A stretch of DNA of 46,065 nt from JADHUC01 sp964617665 (GTDB lineage: Bacteria; Planctomycetota; Planctomycetia; Pirellulales; Pirellulaceae). The notes under the pieces are model-generated. The model was not told the origin of the DNA, searched no databases, and saw nothing but the letters and a program-made list of their open reading frames with translations. Shown piece by piece: positions 24,470 through 35,600 of the stretch. The translations under genes and the position numbers were made by a program. Each line of letters opens with the position of its first letter. Position 1 is the stretch's first letter. The stretch spans positions 1 to 46,065 of the forward strand of contig CAZUAH010000040.1 of assembly GCA_964617665.1 (NCBI GenBank), given 5' to 3'.

Positions 24470-26038
24470 GCGGTTTGAGAAGGATTCATCGCCACTCGAT
24501 GCCGAGAGCTTAGCTGGCGCGTCGATTTCACTTCGTCGCAAGTACTTGCCCGGTCGCACGGTTGTTAGCGGGGGTTCTCTATCGGGCTCTTCAATGTCTG
24601 GCATAAACCAGAAGTTCGCAAGAACAAACCTGATAATCCAGCCTCTGTCGCGATATCTGCCCATGTCCTCCCTGGCTAAGCCGACGACGGCCCATCCGTA
24701 CCTGTTGAGCGCACGATCCGTGAACTGCCGTGCCAGCCATGAATCGCTCCGCCAAATCGCAGTGAGCGCTTCGTCCTTGAGCCCGTCTATCCAGAACGCA
24801 TCCCGGCTCAATTTACCCTTTCCAGCGAAAGAGTCCAGAAACTCGAGAGTCATCTCATTTACTGCCAGTGTCCTGTTCCGAAGCACCCAGCGTGCTGGAC
24901 GAGCCGAAACCACCGCATGCCGCCAGCGCCGTTCTCGAAGTTTGTCCCGCAGGAATTCTCGCGAATCTTTGCGCGCGGTAGACCGCGTCAGCAAAGCACC
25001 GGTGTCGTGGCTAACACTGGTCGCCAGCATATTCCCAAACCAGTAGAACTCGTGACACATCACGAACTGCAGAACAAGAAGGACAAAAAACTGACACCAT
25101 CGAACAAAACACCATTTCCGTATCCCAGATTGACTCTCTTGACCTTCAAGGGGGCCATCGCGATTGTCTCTAATTGCGATGATCGCCACCACGAGTGCCT
25201 TCAATAGATGCCCCAACAAGAACCCTGCAAGGCTCCCGATGAGTGCCCCCGCAACGAAGCCCGGAATGTCGGCGTCGATGGCTCCGATCGCTGCAGAGCC
25301 GAGTCCGAGCAGCCCCACCGCCAACTGCACGATACGAAGGTCCTTCATTCGCAAGGCGGCCAGGTCGGGTGCAACGCGGTCAGGCAACTCAGGCTGCGGC
25401 ATCTCTTTCTCATCAGCAGCGGTACCGGTTGTCACGTCACCGCTCGGTTCTTGTTCCGTGTCTGGTAGTGCTGGCATTTCTCCACAGGGGACTCCCGAAC
25501 AATACTCAAGAAACCCAGGTCGACACTCCTCTGCATCGGACCTGTTCAGCCACATCGACAGCGGTCGAGCACGTCCGGTTCGATGCACTCGCAACTGAAT
25601 CAGGCCACAATCTGACTCGTCACATACAGGAGACGGGTCACTCTTGTCGCCGGTGAGAAAGGATGAACCAAACTCGATTTGGGCGACTGCGTCCCAATGG
25701 ATGGTGGTCGAGAAGCGAGTCCCGACAAACGTCACGCCGTCGCATTTGACTTCGATGCCGTGCCAGAGCCTGCTACGATCGAATGTCCAATACACAGTTG
25801 CTGTAACAGTCAGCAGAATTGTCCCCGCCCCGATCACAACCAGGGCGATCGCAAGCGCTAGCGACGGTGGATCGGCCGAGCCTCGGAAGAACATGACCAT
25901 CGGCAGAATACCGAAGACGACTAGCCCAGTGCCCGCGATGATCGCGAATATCGAAAACGCAACTAGTTGGATCACGCACGCAATCCACTCCCAGCCCACG
26001 GTAAGGGCGGTGTCGTAACGGCAACGTTGACTTGCCAC
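24464..26038 (-). CDS. Multi-helix membrane protein of unknown function
   Basis: 524 residues from GTG 26038 with a GAGG about eight bases upstream. Two membrane helices at about 20-48 (VIQLVAFSIFAIIAGTGLVVFG) and 58-85, then a soluble section with a beta pattern (GIEVKCDGVTFVGTRFSTTIHWDAV), like plasma-membrane proteins with a PH-like or DUF3592-type fold. A further hydrophobic region follows at about 240-290 (GSAAIGAIDADIPGFVAGAL) and another at about 310-345, then a charged C-terminal domain. Cys residues in CDESDCG and CRPGFLEYCSGVPCG may pair or bind metal. I do not recognise the family. It ends within the DUF1559 gene (six-base tail overlap). Confidence 0.65.
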   Translation of the reverse strand: MASQRCRYDTALTVGWEWIACVIQLVAFSIFAIIAGTGLVVFGILPMVMFFRGSADPPSLALAIALVVIGAGTILLTVTATVYWTFDRSRLWHGIEVKCDGVTFVGTRFSTTIHWDAVAQIEFGSSFLTGDKSDPSPVCDESDCGLIQLRVHRTGRARPLSMWLNRSDAEECRPGFLEYCSGVPCGEMPALPDTEQEPSGDVTTGTAADEKEMPQPELPDRVAPDLAALRMKDLRIVQLAVGLLGLGSAAIGAIDADIPGFVAGALIGSLAGFLLGHLLKALVVAIIAIRDNRDGPLEGQESQSGIRKWCFVRWCQFFVLLVLQFVMCHEFYWFGNMLATSVSHDTGALLTRSTARKDSREFLRDKLRERRWRHAVVSARPARWVLRNRTLAVNEMTLEFLDSFAGKGKLSRDAFWIDGLKDEALTAIWRSDSWLARQFTDRALNRYGWAVVGLAREDMGRYRDRGWIIRFVLANFWFMPDIEEPDREPPLTTVRPGKYLRRSEIDAPAKLSASSGDESFSNRS

Positions 26039-26148
26039 GTTTGAAACCTCACAAGGAAGCTGAACCTAAACGCTCGACGTGCGGCTGGCTGGAACCTCAC
26101 TCCGCTGTTCCAAAACACGCGTCTCTGTCTTCGATGCGGAAAACGTGG

Positions 26149-27321
26149 TTATTGGGCGGCATCCCAAACCCGCAGCGTTCCGTCTTCCGACGCAGACACG
26201 CAGAAATTGTTTTCGGGCGCAAACTTGACAACGCATACTGGTTCTGTGTGTTGCGTGAACCGCTGTATCTCTCTACCGGTGCCGACGTCCCAGAGACGAA
26301 CCGTTCCGTCCGCTCCTCCCGATACGGCACGAGTCCAGTCAGAGGAAACGCTGATCGCGGAAACATATCCATCATGACCGACAAACCTGCGAATCTCTTT
26401 CTCTGCTATCACGTCATAGAGCATGAAGTGGCGCGCCCCTTCTACAATTGCTCGCGAGAAGTCCGGGGAAAGGATGCTTACCCATGCCTGCTCCCCCGGG
26501 ATCCTAAATTTCATGGTTCTGTCCTTTGTCAAGTCTTCTTTCCGCCAACGCACCCAGCCGTCACGGTGAAAAGTGACCACCTCATGACCATCCGCCGAGA
26601 ATCCGACAAGAGCTGTATCCGTCCGCCGCCGTCCTGTTTGACGACCACTGTCTACATCCCACGTTCGGATGAATGAGCGAGGCACGAAATCATCGAGGAC
26701 CTCACGGATCCCCTCTAACAAGCCCCAATCGCCGGACACGCTTTCGCCGGACACGATATGTTTTCCATCGAGAGAAAACGCAACTGACTCCACGGCTCCC
26801 TTATCTGCACGCCCCGGCTTGACCGACAGACTCTTAACACGTTTACCGGTATCGACGCGCCATAGATGAATCACTCTGGGGCCGGACCTGGGCGCACCGG
26901 CAGCGAATCTTCCAAGAGAATCGAGGGCGACGGTTTCGAAGCCGGCTCCTTGTCCCTTGCAGGTCATTTCACGCCCGCTATCGGGCCAAAAGAGACGAAC
27001 TCCATCCCAGTCACTACATGCGATCAAGTTGCCGTCGCGCGATATGTCAATTGACATCCTTCCACCCAACGGGTTGACCGCGAAACATCCATCGGGAGTT
27101 TTGGCCGTATGTCCTTTTCCACTCGTCGCTGTTGCGCGCGCAATCGGCGGACTCTTCGGAGGATCCGGCGGTACTTTAGGCTTCCCAACCACTGCTCGAC
27201 CGCCGTGCTCCACTCGCTCGATTTCCGCGGACAGTCGGTCGTAAGTCTGCTGATCTATCTCGCCAGCGATCAGCCGGTCGAGAAGTTGTTCACGTCGCTT
27301 CTGAAAGCCATCTCCACTCAT
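26149..27321 (-). CDS. WD40-repeat protein with SHOCT-like N-terminus
   Basis: 390 residues. Residues 1-40 (QKRREQLLDRLIAGEIDQQTYDRL) resemble the SHOCT oligomerisation motif. A Pro-rich linker follows, and from about residue 85 there are seven WD-type blades, clearest at the end: GHDGYVSAISVSSDWTRAVS, GGADGTVRLWDVGTG and SASEDGTLRVWDA. The family gives a scaffold for protein contacts; the partner is unknown. ATG 27321 is chosen over the open frame to 27405 because GGAGGG lies eight bases upstream. The 281 bases between this start and the next gene hold no convincing gene. Confidence 0.82.
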   Translation of the reverse strand: MSGDGFQKRREQLLDRLIAGEIDQQTYDRLSAEIERVEHGGRAVVGKPKVPPDPPKSPPIARATATSGKGHTAKTPDGCFAVNPLGGRMSIDISRDGNLIACSDWDGVRLFWPDSGREMTCKGQGAGFETVALDSLGRFAAGAPRSGPRVIHLWRVDTGKRVKSLSVKPGRADKGAVESVAFSLDGKHIVSGESVSGDWGLLEGIREVLDDFVPRSFIRTWDVDSGRQTGRRRTDTALVGFSADGHEVVTFHRDGWVRWRKEDLTKDRTMKFRIPGEQAWVSILSPDFSRAIVEGARHFMLYDVIAEKEIRRFVGHDGYVSAISVSSDWTRAVSGGADGTVRLWDVGTGREIQRFTQHTEPVCVVKFAPENNFCVSASEDGTLRVWDAAQ

Positions 27322-27602
27322 TTCGACCCTCCTGCGCCGGACATCCATTTGTCTCCAGGGTAACACGCCTGAACCCTCGCCGCAATCAACTCGCCCGCCG
27401 ATCACAGACGGGGCATGCGGTAGATGTGTGCCGCTTCTGACCTACTCCCTCAAGCCAACTCAGATATCTGGCCGCCGGCAATGGAGCGCTCCAACGCGAA
27501 GGCGCGATAGTCCCTTCGGCACTTCGAAGTGCGGCAGAGATCCGTTCTCGGTCGGTGTCAAACGGAACGGCTTCTGGGTGTAACCGCCTCGCGCCTTGTT
27601 GC

Positions 27603-29303
27603 CTACGTCACGATCTCGCGCTTGCGATTGACGTAATCCCAGACGACGTACCGGTCCAGGTCGTTTCCGGCCGTGAAGAATACGCGGCCTCTGGTGGATT
27701 CGGCCAACCGGTACGCGAAACGGATGTCCTCCTCGGATTGCGACCAGCTTGGCACGAGGAACATGTTGATCGTGATTCCTTCGCGCTGGCACAACATGCC
27801 TTCTCGCATCGTGGCCGCTTCGGTCAACGCATCGGGTGGATAAAGCAGATACAGCCACGGGCCATCGAAGTGAGCGGTCGGGAGCCCGTCGGTGATCAGG
27901 ATGATCTGGCGATTCGGTGTGTCTTGGGCGGCCAACGACTGCCGCGCTATCTGCAGCGAACGTTGGATGTTGGTGAAGTGCGGCGGGATCTGTAGCTCGC
28001 TGATATCGTCACGGCTCATGTCCACGCGGTAACGAACGATGGGATCGTAGATGGTTACGGGTTTCGGCAACAGGTCGATGATCTCTCCGCCAGCCCGCAG
28101 TTTGGCGAATGTGTACATTTCGACAAAGTTTAGATAGTCGCCGGGGTACTCGCTGCGGATCAGGCCATTGAGCGCCAATGCCATACGTTTGACGTGGACG
28201 TATTGTCCGTCGTAGCGCATCGAACCGCTCATGTCCATGATCACGACCGTGGCGCACTTCGGCGTATTTCGGGTGCGATGGACTTCGATGTCTTCCGACT
28301 TCAGGCGAATGGGAATTTGGGCTCCGCCGCGCAGCATGGCGTTGATCATGGACTGGGGAATGTCCATGTGCGTGATCGAATCGCCGAATTCGTACGGCTT
28401 GGTTTGCTGCAACTCGACGGCGCCTTCGCCCACCACCGGCCCCTGATGCCGGCCGGTACGCGACGGCTGCAGGTTGCTGAAGATCCGCTCGAGCAGTTTG
28501 CCTTGAAACAGTTTGTAGGCATGAGGCGTGAGGCGAAACGCGCCATTTTCATTCGTCAATCCCTGACGCTCGGCCATCTCACGCATGTAATCCTCGATCA
28601 TCTGCTGCAATTCTGCCAGCCGTTCCATGTCGCCCGGTTCAGTGAATTCGGCCAACGCATCCATGTCGATCACGCCGATCTGAGCCGTCTCGCGAGCTTC
28701 CTCCAGTTGTTTGAGCAGTTCGTCGATCTTTTCCAACTCTTCCTTGATCTCCAGCGCCAGCGGCACCGACATTGGCGTTTGGCCAGTGAACTCGTATTTC
28801 GCCGCCAATTCGTCCACTTGGTATTTGTCGCCCAGCGATTCCATCAGGTGTAGCAGCCCGCGAGCGAAGGGCGAGCGTTCATCGTCCAGCGAATACCACA
28901 GACGCTCGAGATCGTAGATTTGCTCGTCGCGTACGGCTCGCTCGAATCGCTGCCGCAGTCGGTGCGGCGGATCCAGACCGATGGCCAGTTCACGGTAGTC
29001 GCGGCCAGCCGTGGCTTGGACCGTATCGGTCTCGTATTTCGCCAGGATCTTACGTTTGCGTTCCAGGAGAATGGCGATCAATGCATCCAGGCTCGGTCCG
29101 AGGCCCGCGATTTGGCTGGGGTCGATGCGTACGGCTCGCGCGAGTTCCTCGTCAGTCAATTGGTGCATGCCGCCGAACATCAGCATGTGCTCGAACGCCG
29201 GTGTCACCATGTCTGGCGGCGGTTGCGTTGGACTGGGGAACTTCCTTGGGTCGTATTTCTGATATGTATGGATAACGCCGCCAAGCGGACGTGATCGGTT
29301 CAT
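27603..29303 (-). CDS. VWA-domain protein
   Basis: 566 residues. The N-terminal two thirds are mostly helical with a coiled-coil section at about 185-205. The C-terminal third is a von Willebrand factor A domain with an intact MIDAS motif D357-M-S359-G-S361, a downstream Thr in HFTNIQRSL and IILITDG with the later Asp. Such proteins in planctomycetes usually work with a MoxR or magnesium-chelatase-type AAA ATPase, but no such gene is in this window. The ATG at 29303 gives a start typical for the group (MNRSRPLGGVIHTYQKYDP). It is followed on the same strand by the WD40 gene and preceded by the secreted hydrolase gene. Confidence 0.85.
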   Translation of the reverse strand: MNRSRPLGGVIHTYQKYDPRKFPSPTQPPPDMVTPAFEHMLMFGGMHQLTDEELARAVRIDPSQIAGLGPSLDALIAILLERKRKILAKYETDTVQATAGRDYRELAIGLDPPHRLRQRFERAVRDEQIYDLERLWYSLDDERSPFARGLLHLMESLGDKYQVDELAAKYEFTGQTPMSVPLALEIKEELEKIDELLKQLEEARETAQIGVIDMDALAEFTEPGDMERLAELQQMIEDYMREMAERQGLTNENGAFRLTPHAYKLFQGKLLERIFSNLQPSRTGRHQGPVVGEGAVELQQTKPYEFGDSITHMDIPQSMINAMLRGGAQIPIRLKSEDIEVHRTRNTPKCATVVIMDMSGSMRYDGQYVHVKRMALALNGLIRSEYPGDYLNFVEMYTFAKLRAGGEIIDLLPKPVTIYDPIVRYRVDMSRDDISELQIPPHFTNIQRSLQIARQSLAAQDTPNRQIILITDGLPTAHFDGPWLYLLYPPDALTEAATMREGMLCQREGITINMFLVPSWSQSEEDIRFAYRLAESTRGRVFFTAGNDLDRYVVWDYVNRKREIVT

Positions 29304-29331
29304 CCGGTGACCTCTCGAACGTGTTGAGATG

Positions 29332-31545
29332 TCACTCTGCCAGCAGCCAATCCACTACGGCTTGAGACGCGCCTTGCGATTTGCCGCTGAACAGCGTGAG
29401 GGAATCGTCTTTGCCATCGACATGATAGGCAGCGGCCACGATGTCGGGAACCTTCTTTTCTCCTGACAGCCAAAGTTTGTGGGGCGATCCAAGGGCCAGC
29501 AGAGCCGGAAGATCCCCGTATTTTACGGGGCCTGGTATGAAATCCGGGTCGCGGTAACTGGTCAGATCGACAAATCGGAATCCGCCCGTGTCTATCGCGA
29601 CACGTTCGACGGCCGAGCCAGCCTGTGCGGCCGCCGCAGCCGCCAATGGTCCGGCTCCGTTCAGCCCGACCAACGCAACCTGTTTCGGGCGGGGCTGCTG
29701 CTCATAGACGAACGCCAAAACGGTCAGAATGTCGTGTACCCGGCTCGCGAACACAGTGTGGTTGTACCCGAATGTATACCCGGCGTACTGCCGCGGGTTC
29801 TTCACGACCGGCGTTTCAGCCAACGGTTTACCATCGGCCAGGAATTCGCCCTGGTACAGCAGGTCCGCCCCCACCACGGCGTTGCCGGCGGCAATCAGCT
29901 TGCGAATTTCAGGCCGCGGCGAGCCGTCATCGCCGAACAGACCGCCTTTGCCGTCGCTGTCGACCCAGATCACAACAGAGCCCTTCTGTTGCGGCTTTTT
30001 GGGCTGCAGCATCACGATCGGTAGCGACTCGCCATGGTCCTTGGCTTCAAGCAGGCACTTGTACTCGACGTATTCGCCGCGGTCTTTCAGCGCATCTTTC
30101 TGCTGGGCAAGCTCGCCAACGCCCCACAGAGATCTGCCAATGATCGTATCGAAAGCGTTGCCGACCACTTCGCGGTACTTGGCCAGCGAGTCTGCGTCCT
30201 TCGGCGCCAATGCGGCGATTTGCTGGTCGGATTGCTCGGCCATCCACTTGATCAGCGAGCGCTCGTATTCGTCGCCGCCTTCGGGCCGAGGGTGCGCGTC
30301 ACCCCAAACCGTGTATTCTTCCGGCGTCAGCGGTCGATAGTCCTCTTCGACAATCGGTTCTGGCAACCCCAGCTTCATGTGCTTGTTGAACCAACTGTAC
30401 ATCATCGCGCGTGTCACGTAGTTGTAGTTGTGGGGGAAGTGCAACATCGACTTGCACATCACATTGTTCTTTGCACCGATCAACTGGTAGAGTTGCTGCA
30501 ACTCGGGGTAACCCTTGGTCATCATTTCCTTGGTCCAGTCGTTGGCGGCCGTCATCCCTTGAGGTTTCGGGGCGAAAAGGGCCGTCAGTTCCACGTTGCC
30601 CGTGCCGACTCGCAGCAGGCAGCAGTTCTCGCATGTGCAACCGCCTTGCATGGCCGTTGAGACCATTCCCTGTGGGAAAGCGACGATGGGACGCTCGTCG
30701 ATCGCGCCCAGTAGAATCGTCTGCGTGCCCCCGCCACTGCCACCTGTGACTCCGATTCGTTGCGGATCAACGTCCGGCAGGCTGCACAGGAAATCCAGCC
30801 CCCGGATCGAATTCCATGTCTGCAGACCCATGATGCTCTGCAGACGCAGTTCAGCTTGCGTGCTGAAGAAGCCCCAGCTTTCCTTTGTGTCGAATTCCGG
30901 GCGCTGCTTCGAGAAACCGTGGGCCAATTGGCGAGAAAGCTGGACGCTGTCCGCATAGCCGAGCATGTCAAAAATGAATGTCACGCAACCCATGCGTGCG
31001 AGTTGAGCGCATCGTGCTAGCTTCGGGTACCGTCCCGACGCCTCGAACCGTTCAGCACCTTGTACGAGAAGCGACCGTATCTTCTTCTCGCCGTAATCCT
31101 GCAAGCGTCCACCGTGACCATGAGGGCAAAGCACGGCGGGCATCCGGCCCGATTTGCCCTTCGGACGGAAGAGCAAGCCCGTGACGAAGTGATTGGGGCT
31201 ACTTTCGAAGTAGACCTTCTCGACAGTAAACCCATCGCGATCGACGCGGCCGTAGATACACGGATTCAGGGGCGTCTTTTCCGGCATAGGCCAGAGCCCC
31301 GTGGCCACCAGTACACGGCGACGTAGTTCTTCTCGCCGCTTTTCCCAAGCGTCTTTCGTTTTGGGCACGATAAATGGAAAGTAGCCGTTTAGATCCTTCG
31401 AAGGTTCCAATCGCCGATCGTTGGGCACTTGGCCCTCCGGTAGAACGCGCGGCCCGGCCGCCTCGACCGTTCCGTAGAACACGAAGGCTACAAGACAAAA
31501 CAGTACGACGCTCCGGAGAGGCGACGGCAACAGTCTACTTGTCAT
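29332..31545 (-). CDS. Secreted alpha/beta hydrolase (acetylxylan esterase-like)
   Basis: 737 residues. Signal peptide at about 1-30 (PLRSVVLFCLVAFVFYGTVEAA). The catalytic region has RMPAVLCPHGHGG (oxyanion-hole region), the nucleophile elbow GVTGGSGGGTQTI near residue 270 and a second hydrolase-like half (GSVVIWVDSDGKGG, VALVGLNGAGPLAAAAA) near 560-680, so it resembles planctomycete proteins made of two related hydrolase folds. These are often annotated as acetylxylan esterase or dienelactone-hydrolase type, and probably act on plant or algal polysaccharide. The Cys-rich GGCTCENCC is unusual. ATG 31545 is used rather than the open frame to 31593, with AGGAG upstream and a clean signal peptide. 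Confidence 0.8.
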   Translation of the reverse strand: MTSRLLPSPLRSVVLFCLVAFVFYGTVEAAGPRVLPEGQVPNDRRLEPSKDLNGYFPFIVPKTKDAWEKRREELRRRVLVATGLWPMPEKTPLNPCIYGRVDRDGFTVEKVYFESSPNHFVTGLLFRPKGKSGRMPAVLCPHGHGGRLQDYGEKKIRSLLVQGAERFEASGRYPKLARCAQLARMGCVTFIFDMLGYADSVQLSRQLAHGFSKQRPEFDTKESWGFFSTQAELRLQSIMGLQTWNSIRGLDFLCSLPDVDPQRIGVTGGSGGGTQTILLGAIDERPIVAFPQGMVSTAMQGGCTCENCCLLRVGTGNVELTALFAPKPQGMTAANDWTKEMMTKGYPELQQLYQLIGAKNNVMCKSMLHFPHNYNYVTRAMMYSWFNKHMKLGLPEPIVEEDYRPLTPEEYTVWGDAHPRPEGGDEYERSLIKWMAEQSDQQIAALAPKDADSLAKYREVVGNAFDTIIGRSLWGVGELAQQKDALKDRGEYVEYKCLLEAKDHGESLPIVMLQPKKPQQKGSVVIWVDSDGKGGLFGDDGSPRPEIRKLIAAGNAVVGADLLYQGEFLADGKPLAETPVVKNPRQYAGYTFGYNHTVFASRVHDILTVLAFVYEQQPRPKQVALVGLNGAGPLAAAAAAQAGSAVERVAIDTGGFRFVDLTSYRDPDFIPGPVKYGDLPALLALGSPHKLWLSGEKKVPDIVAAAYHVDGKDDSLTLFSGKSQGASQAVVDWLLAE

Positions 31546-31627
31546 GGCGAAGGTCTCCTGCGATGTTGATCGGGACGCGAATAGCAGGCTCATTTATACC
31601 GGATCACCGAAGGCGTTGACAAACCGC

Positions 31628-32233
31628 ATGACCGCAAATCCTCTGCCTGGCGAGTTTTACGATCGCGACCCCGTCACAGTCGCCAAGGAGCTGCTGGGCA
31701 GTGTACTCGTCCATCAGACCGACGCGGGACTGGTCACGGGTCGAATCGTTGAGGCCGAAGCGTACCTGGCGAAGGACGATTCCGCCTGCCACGCGTCACG
31801 CGGCCGGACGCGCAAGAACGCGTCGATGTTCGGGCCGCCCGGACACGCGTACGTCTATCCCATCCATGCTCGCTATTGCTTCAACGTGGTCACCGAACCG
31901 GAGGGCGTTGCTAGCGCCGTTCTGGTGCGGGCTGTCGAGCCATTGGACGGGATTCCTCTGATGAAGCGGAGACGTGCTCGGGACCGTTTGGAGGAGATTG
32001 CGAACGGACCAGCGAAACTGTGTGAGGCATTCGACATTGACCGCGCGATGGACGGCTGGGACTTGACTGTTGGCGACGGATCCTGGATCGAGAAGGACAG
32101 TGATTTCGACGGGTTGCAGACCGATGTAGGCCGTTCGGAGCGAATCGGCGTCACTTCCGCGCACGATTTGCAGTTGCGGTTCTTCTTCAGAGGCAACGCG
32201 TACGTGAGTGGGCCGAAACGCTTGCGAACATAG
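31628..32233 (+). CDS. mpg: 3-methyladenine DNA glycosylase (AAG/MPG family)
   Basis: 201 residues, normal for bacterial AAG-type enzymes. It removes alkylated and deaminated purines from DNA. Motifs: LARELLG-like VAKELLGSVLVHQ, catalytic Glu42 in GRIVEAEAYL, ACHASRGRTRKNASMFGPPGHAYVY, YCFNVVTEPEGVASAVLVRAVEP and the late NGPAKLCEAFDID. ATG 31628 is chosen because the frame upstream lacks family similarity. It is transcribed divergently from the hydrolase gene, 82 bases away. Confidence 0.93.
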   Translation: MTANPLPGEFYDRDPVTVAKELLGSVLVHQTDAGLVTGRIVEAEAYLAKDDSACHASRGRTRKNASMFGPPGHAYVYPIHARYCFNVVTEPEGVASAVLVRAVEPLDGIPLMKRRRARDRLEEIANGPAKLCEAFDIDRAMDGWDLTVGDGSWIEKDSDFDGLQTDVGRSERIGVTSAHDLQLRFFFRGNAYVSGPKRLRT

Positions 32234-32672
32234 GGCGCTTCCCAAAAGGAAAGCAATCGTAGCAGCGATAGCCCGTCCAGTGAATTCAATTGGTGCGGCA
32301 CACCCGGATTGTGCGAGAAATCGACTGTGGCCGTTGCACTGGTACTGCTGTCACCCAGGTACCGCATGCAGCAATCGGCGGTTTTTCCGTTTTTCAAAGC
32401 GATTTGAAAGAAGTGCTATTGACCACGCTGTCAGCCCTCAGTATTTAACGCCCTCTCGTCAAATACCATTCGGCCCAACAACGGGCAGCTATCGTTCGCG
32501 TAGGGTCACTGCTCGCGAACCGGCTGCCTCCGTCAAATCACATTTTGTCTTGTCGTGAGTTCTCACATCGTTGCGAAGCACGCGCAAATGACCTGATCGT
32601 CATTCGTCGCGACCGAAGCGCGAGTGCGGATACGTGAAAGGTCACGAGGCATCGCGGAAAAGGAGAAGCACG
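32234..32672 (+). promoter_or_regulatory. Long leader with candidate promoter before the secretin gene
   Basis: A 439-base gene-free stretch. A candidate sigma-70-type promoter is TTGACC (32419-32424), a 17-base spacer and TATTTA (32442-32447), about 225 bases upstream of the secretin start. A GGTTTTTCC region at about 32380-32395 could mark the end of the upstream transcript. The strong site GGAAAAGGAG at 32656-32665 sets the TTG start of the secretin. Confidence 0.35.
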
Positions 32673-35600
32673 TTGAAATCGACCGCGCATCTTATCATTG
32701 GCTGCCTGGCCTTCTGGCTGATCGTTCCAGCAAACTATGGAAGGACGGCGCCAAGTGCCGTGACGGCAGAATTGTCCGCCAGTGTTCTGGCCATTTCGCA
32801 GACTGGCTACCAGGATCAGCGAACCAGGCAGAACGAAGCGCAGCATCTATTACGTGAATCGCGCCAGGCCATGAATCGCGGCGATTTACCGCTTGCAGAG
32901 CGCTACATCCAACAGGCTGAACAGCTAAACGTGCAATACGATCCGTTGTACGAGCGGTTTAGAGACACCCCTGAAAAGGCGCGCCGGGCGATGCAGGCTA
33001 TGCGTGGTTCGACGGCCGGGACGTCGGGGCGCCCGAGCGATCGCTTCTCGCCAGCATCGATCGGTCCATCCGCGGGTGGGCAGCCACCAATGGCAGACCG
33101 ATTTGCCAGCCAGCCACGCGACGCGCGGGGAACGTTGGACATGCTGACCAACGACGCAAGCAGCCTAGCGAGGTCCTATTTGGAGAAGGGGCGTCTGGCC
33201 GTCGCGCAAGGCGACGTAACTGCAGCGATCGCGTGGCGTCAGAAGGCGATAGCCACAGGGACCAGATTTGCACCCGGTGAATACTCGCCGGAAGCCTTGG
33301 CCAACGATCTGCGGCGAGCTGGCGTGTCCGATGCACTCTTGGCCGGTCGTGGTCCGACGTCGCCCGCGCTAAGTCAACCCTCGCCTCATGATTTCGATGG
33401 TGCTTCAGGCCGCCGATCCCAATTTCCATCGCCAGGTCGCGCGATGGATCCTCGGAAAAGCGGATTTCAAGATTCCCTGGTTACGAATCCCTATAACGTG
33501 ACGCCGACCGGCGGTCCTCTGTCGTCCAATATTGAACCGCGACGATTTCCGCCTGCTCGAACTGAGGCAAATCCAAGAAGGAACGAAGTGCTACGTTTGC
33601 TGGCCACCGCGCGTGCTGCACTGGATCAGGGCAACGCCAGGACCGCGAAGGCTCTGGTCGAGCAGGCCCAGGGTCTGCGAGTCCCGGACCGCGCGTTCGC
33701 CGCAGGTGACCCGAGGCCGGAGCATCTGTTGTTGGAAATCAACAGCGTATTGAGTCGTCAGGGCCGGCTCGCCTCGAATGAACGGAGCGGCGTGGTTCAA
33801 GCCTATTACACGGGTGATCCATCCGGACAGCAGTTCCCGGTCCGTCAGGGATACTACGATCCCGCACGCGACAACTCGCGCAACGTTGCCGCCCAGGCAA
33901 CAGGGCCACTGAACGGGCCGGGCGGACCGAGTTATTCCGCTCCGAATCCTGGCTCGGTAATGACGGCGCCCAGGCCATCTTCCGGTGTCGAGCTTTATCA
34001 CAAGGGTATCAAGGCGCTGCAGAACCAGGATCGCGAGGCGGCATTGGAGCTGTTTGCCGAGGCCTGGAAGTACGAGGCGGAACTTGACGCGGTAACCAGG
34101 CAGGCTTTGCGCGACAAGCTGACGCTACTTCGCGTAGCACCGCCTCCGTCGACCTTGCCGCGAGGGAGCGCACTGGAGGAAATCGATTCCGAACAGAAGA
34201 TTTTGCGTGACAAGTTGTTTGCAGATATCAGCCGAGAACAAACGGCAGCCGAGAAAATGCGCGAAGTCGATCCCCGCGGTTCACTGGAGCGGCTACAAAG
34301 GCTGCGCGATCGAGTGGAGCAGGAGATGCTGGACCCGCCCACGCGTCGCTACATGTTGACGCTTGTGGAACGGGGCATTCGCGATGCCGAGACGTATATC
34401 CAACAACATCTTCCGGATATCGAACTCACAGAACGCAACGACGCCGTGCTCCGAAGCATCGAACACGATCGTCTGGATCAGTTAGAGCGACAGAACAAGC
34501 TCGCGGAATTGGTCGAGGAATTCAACGTGTTGATGGACGAAGAGCGGTATGCCGAAGCCAACTTGATTTCCAGGCAGGCACACGAGTTGGAACCTGAGTC
34601 CGAAGTAGTGCGTTTGATGCTGCACCGTGGTGAAATCGGCCGGCGGGTGGACAATCAGGAGGACATCAAGGCAAGGGCCGAGAGTGGCTTCTACTACCAG
34701 ATGGAGGCCGTCGACGAGTCGAAAATTCCCTTCGACGATCGGGACCCGCTAGTATTCCCCGATACACCGGATTGGGTCGACTTGGCGGATCGGCGTCTCG
34801 GCCGGTTCAGGGAACAGCGCACGCGTATGTCGCCGACCGAGCAGGATATCTATGACGCGCTCAGGACCAAGGTCGAAGTGCGTTTCGAATACGAGCCTTT
34901 GTCCCAGGTCATGGATGCATTAGGACGCATGGCTGGCGTTAACGTCTACTTGGATCCACAGGGTTTGACTGCCGAAGGTGTCACTACGGACGAGCCCGTT
35001 TTGATCAATCTAACGGAGCCAATCTCCCTTCGCAGTGCATTGAACCTGATTCTCGAACCGCTGCGATTGAGCTACGTCATCCAGAACGAGGTGCTCCGCA
35101 TAACCAGCGAGCAAACTCGCGACACCGACACCTATTCGCATGTCTACAATGTGGCCGACTTGGTCATTCCGATTCCGAACTTCCTCCCGGGGTATAATGT
35201 CGGTTTGCCTGGGGCCATCAAGGAAGCGATCAATGCGACGGGACAGGTGCGACAGTATGACTCGATGCAGCATCCGCGAGGATTGACGCTTGCTTCGCAC
35301 GAAACCGGCGCACCGGCAAATGCCTCTATCTTGGCGACAATGGACTCGTCTGGCATGCTGCCAAGCGTCGCTCCGCGCGCCAAGAACCAGATGGGATTTG
35401 CCCCGGGTGGTCTGGGCGGTGCCTCGCAGGCAGACTTTGACACATTGATCGACCTTATTACCAGCACGATCGCTCCACAAACGTGGGACACCGTGGGCGG
35501 CCCAGGTTCGATCGAAGGCTTCCCCACGAACCTGAGTCTGGTCGTCAGCCAGACCCAGGACGTGCACGAGCAAATCGCCGATCTGCTTGACCAGTTGCGT

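Noticed and set aside
27460..27858. 132-codon minus-strand open frame
   Set aside because: It overlaps the VWA gene in another frame, and its tail has no family features.
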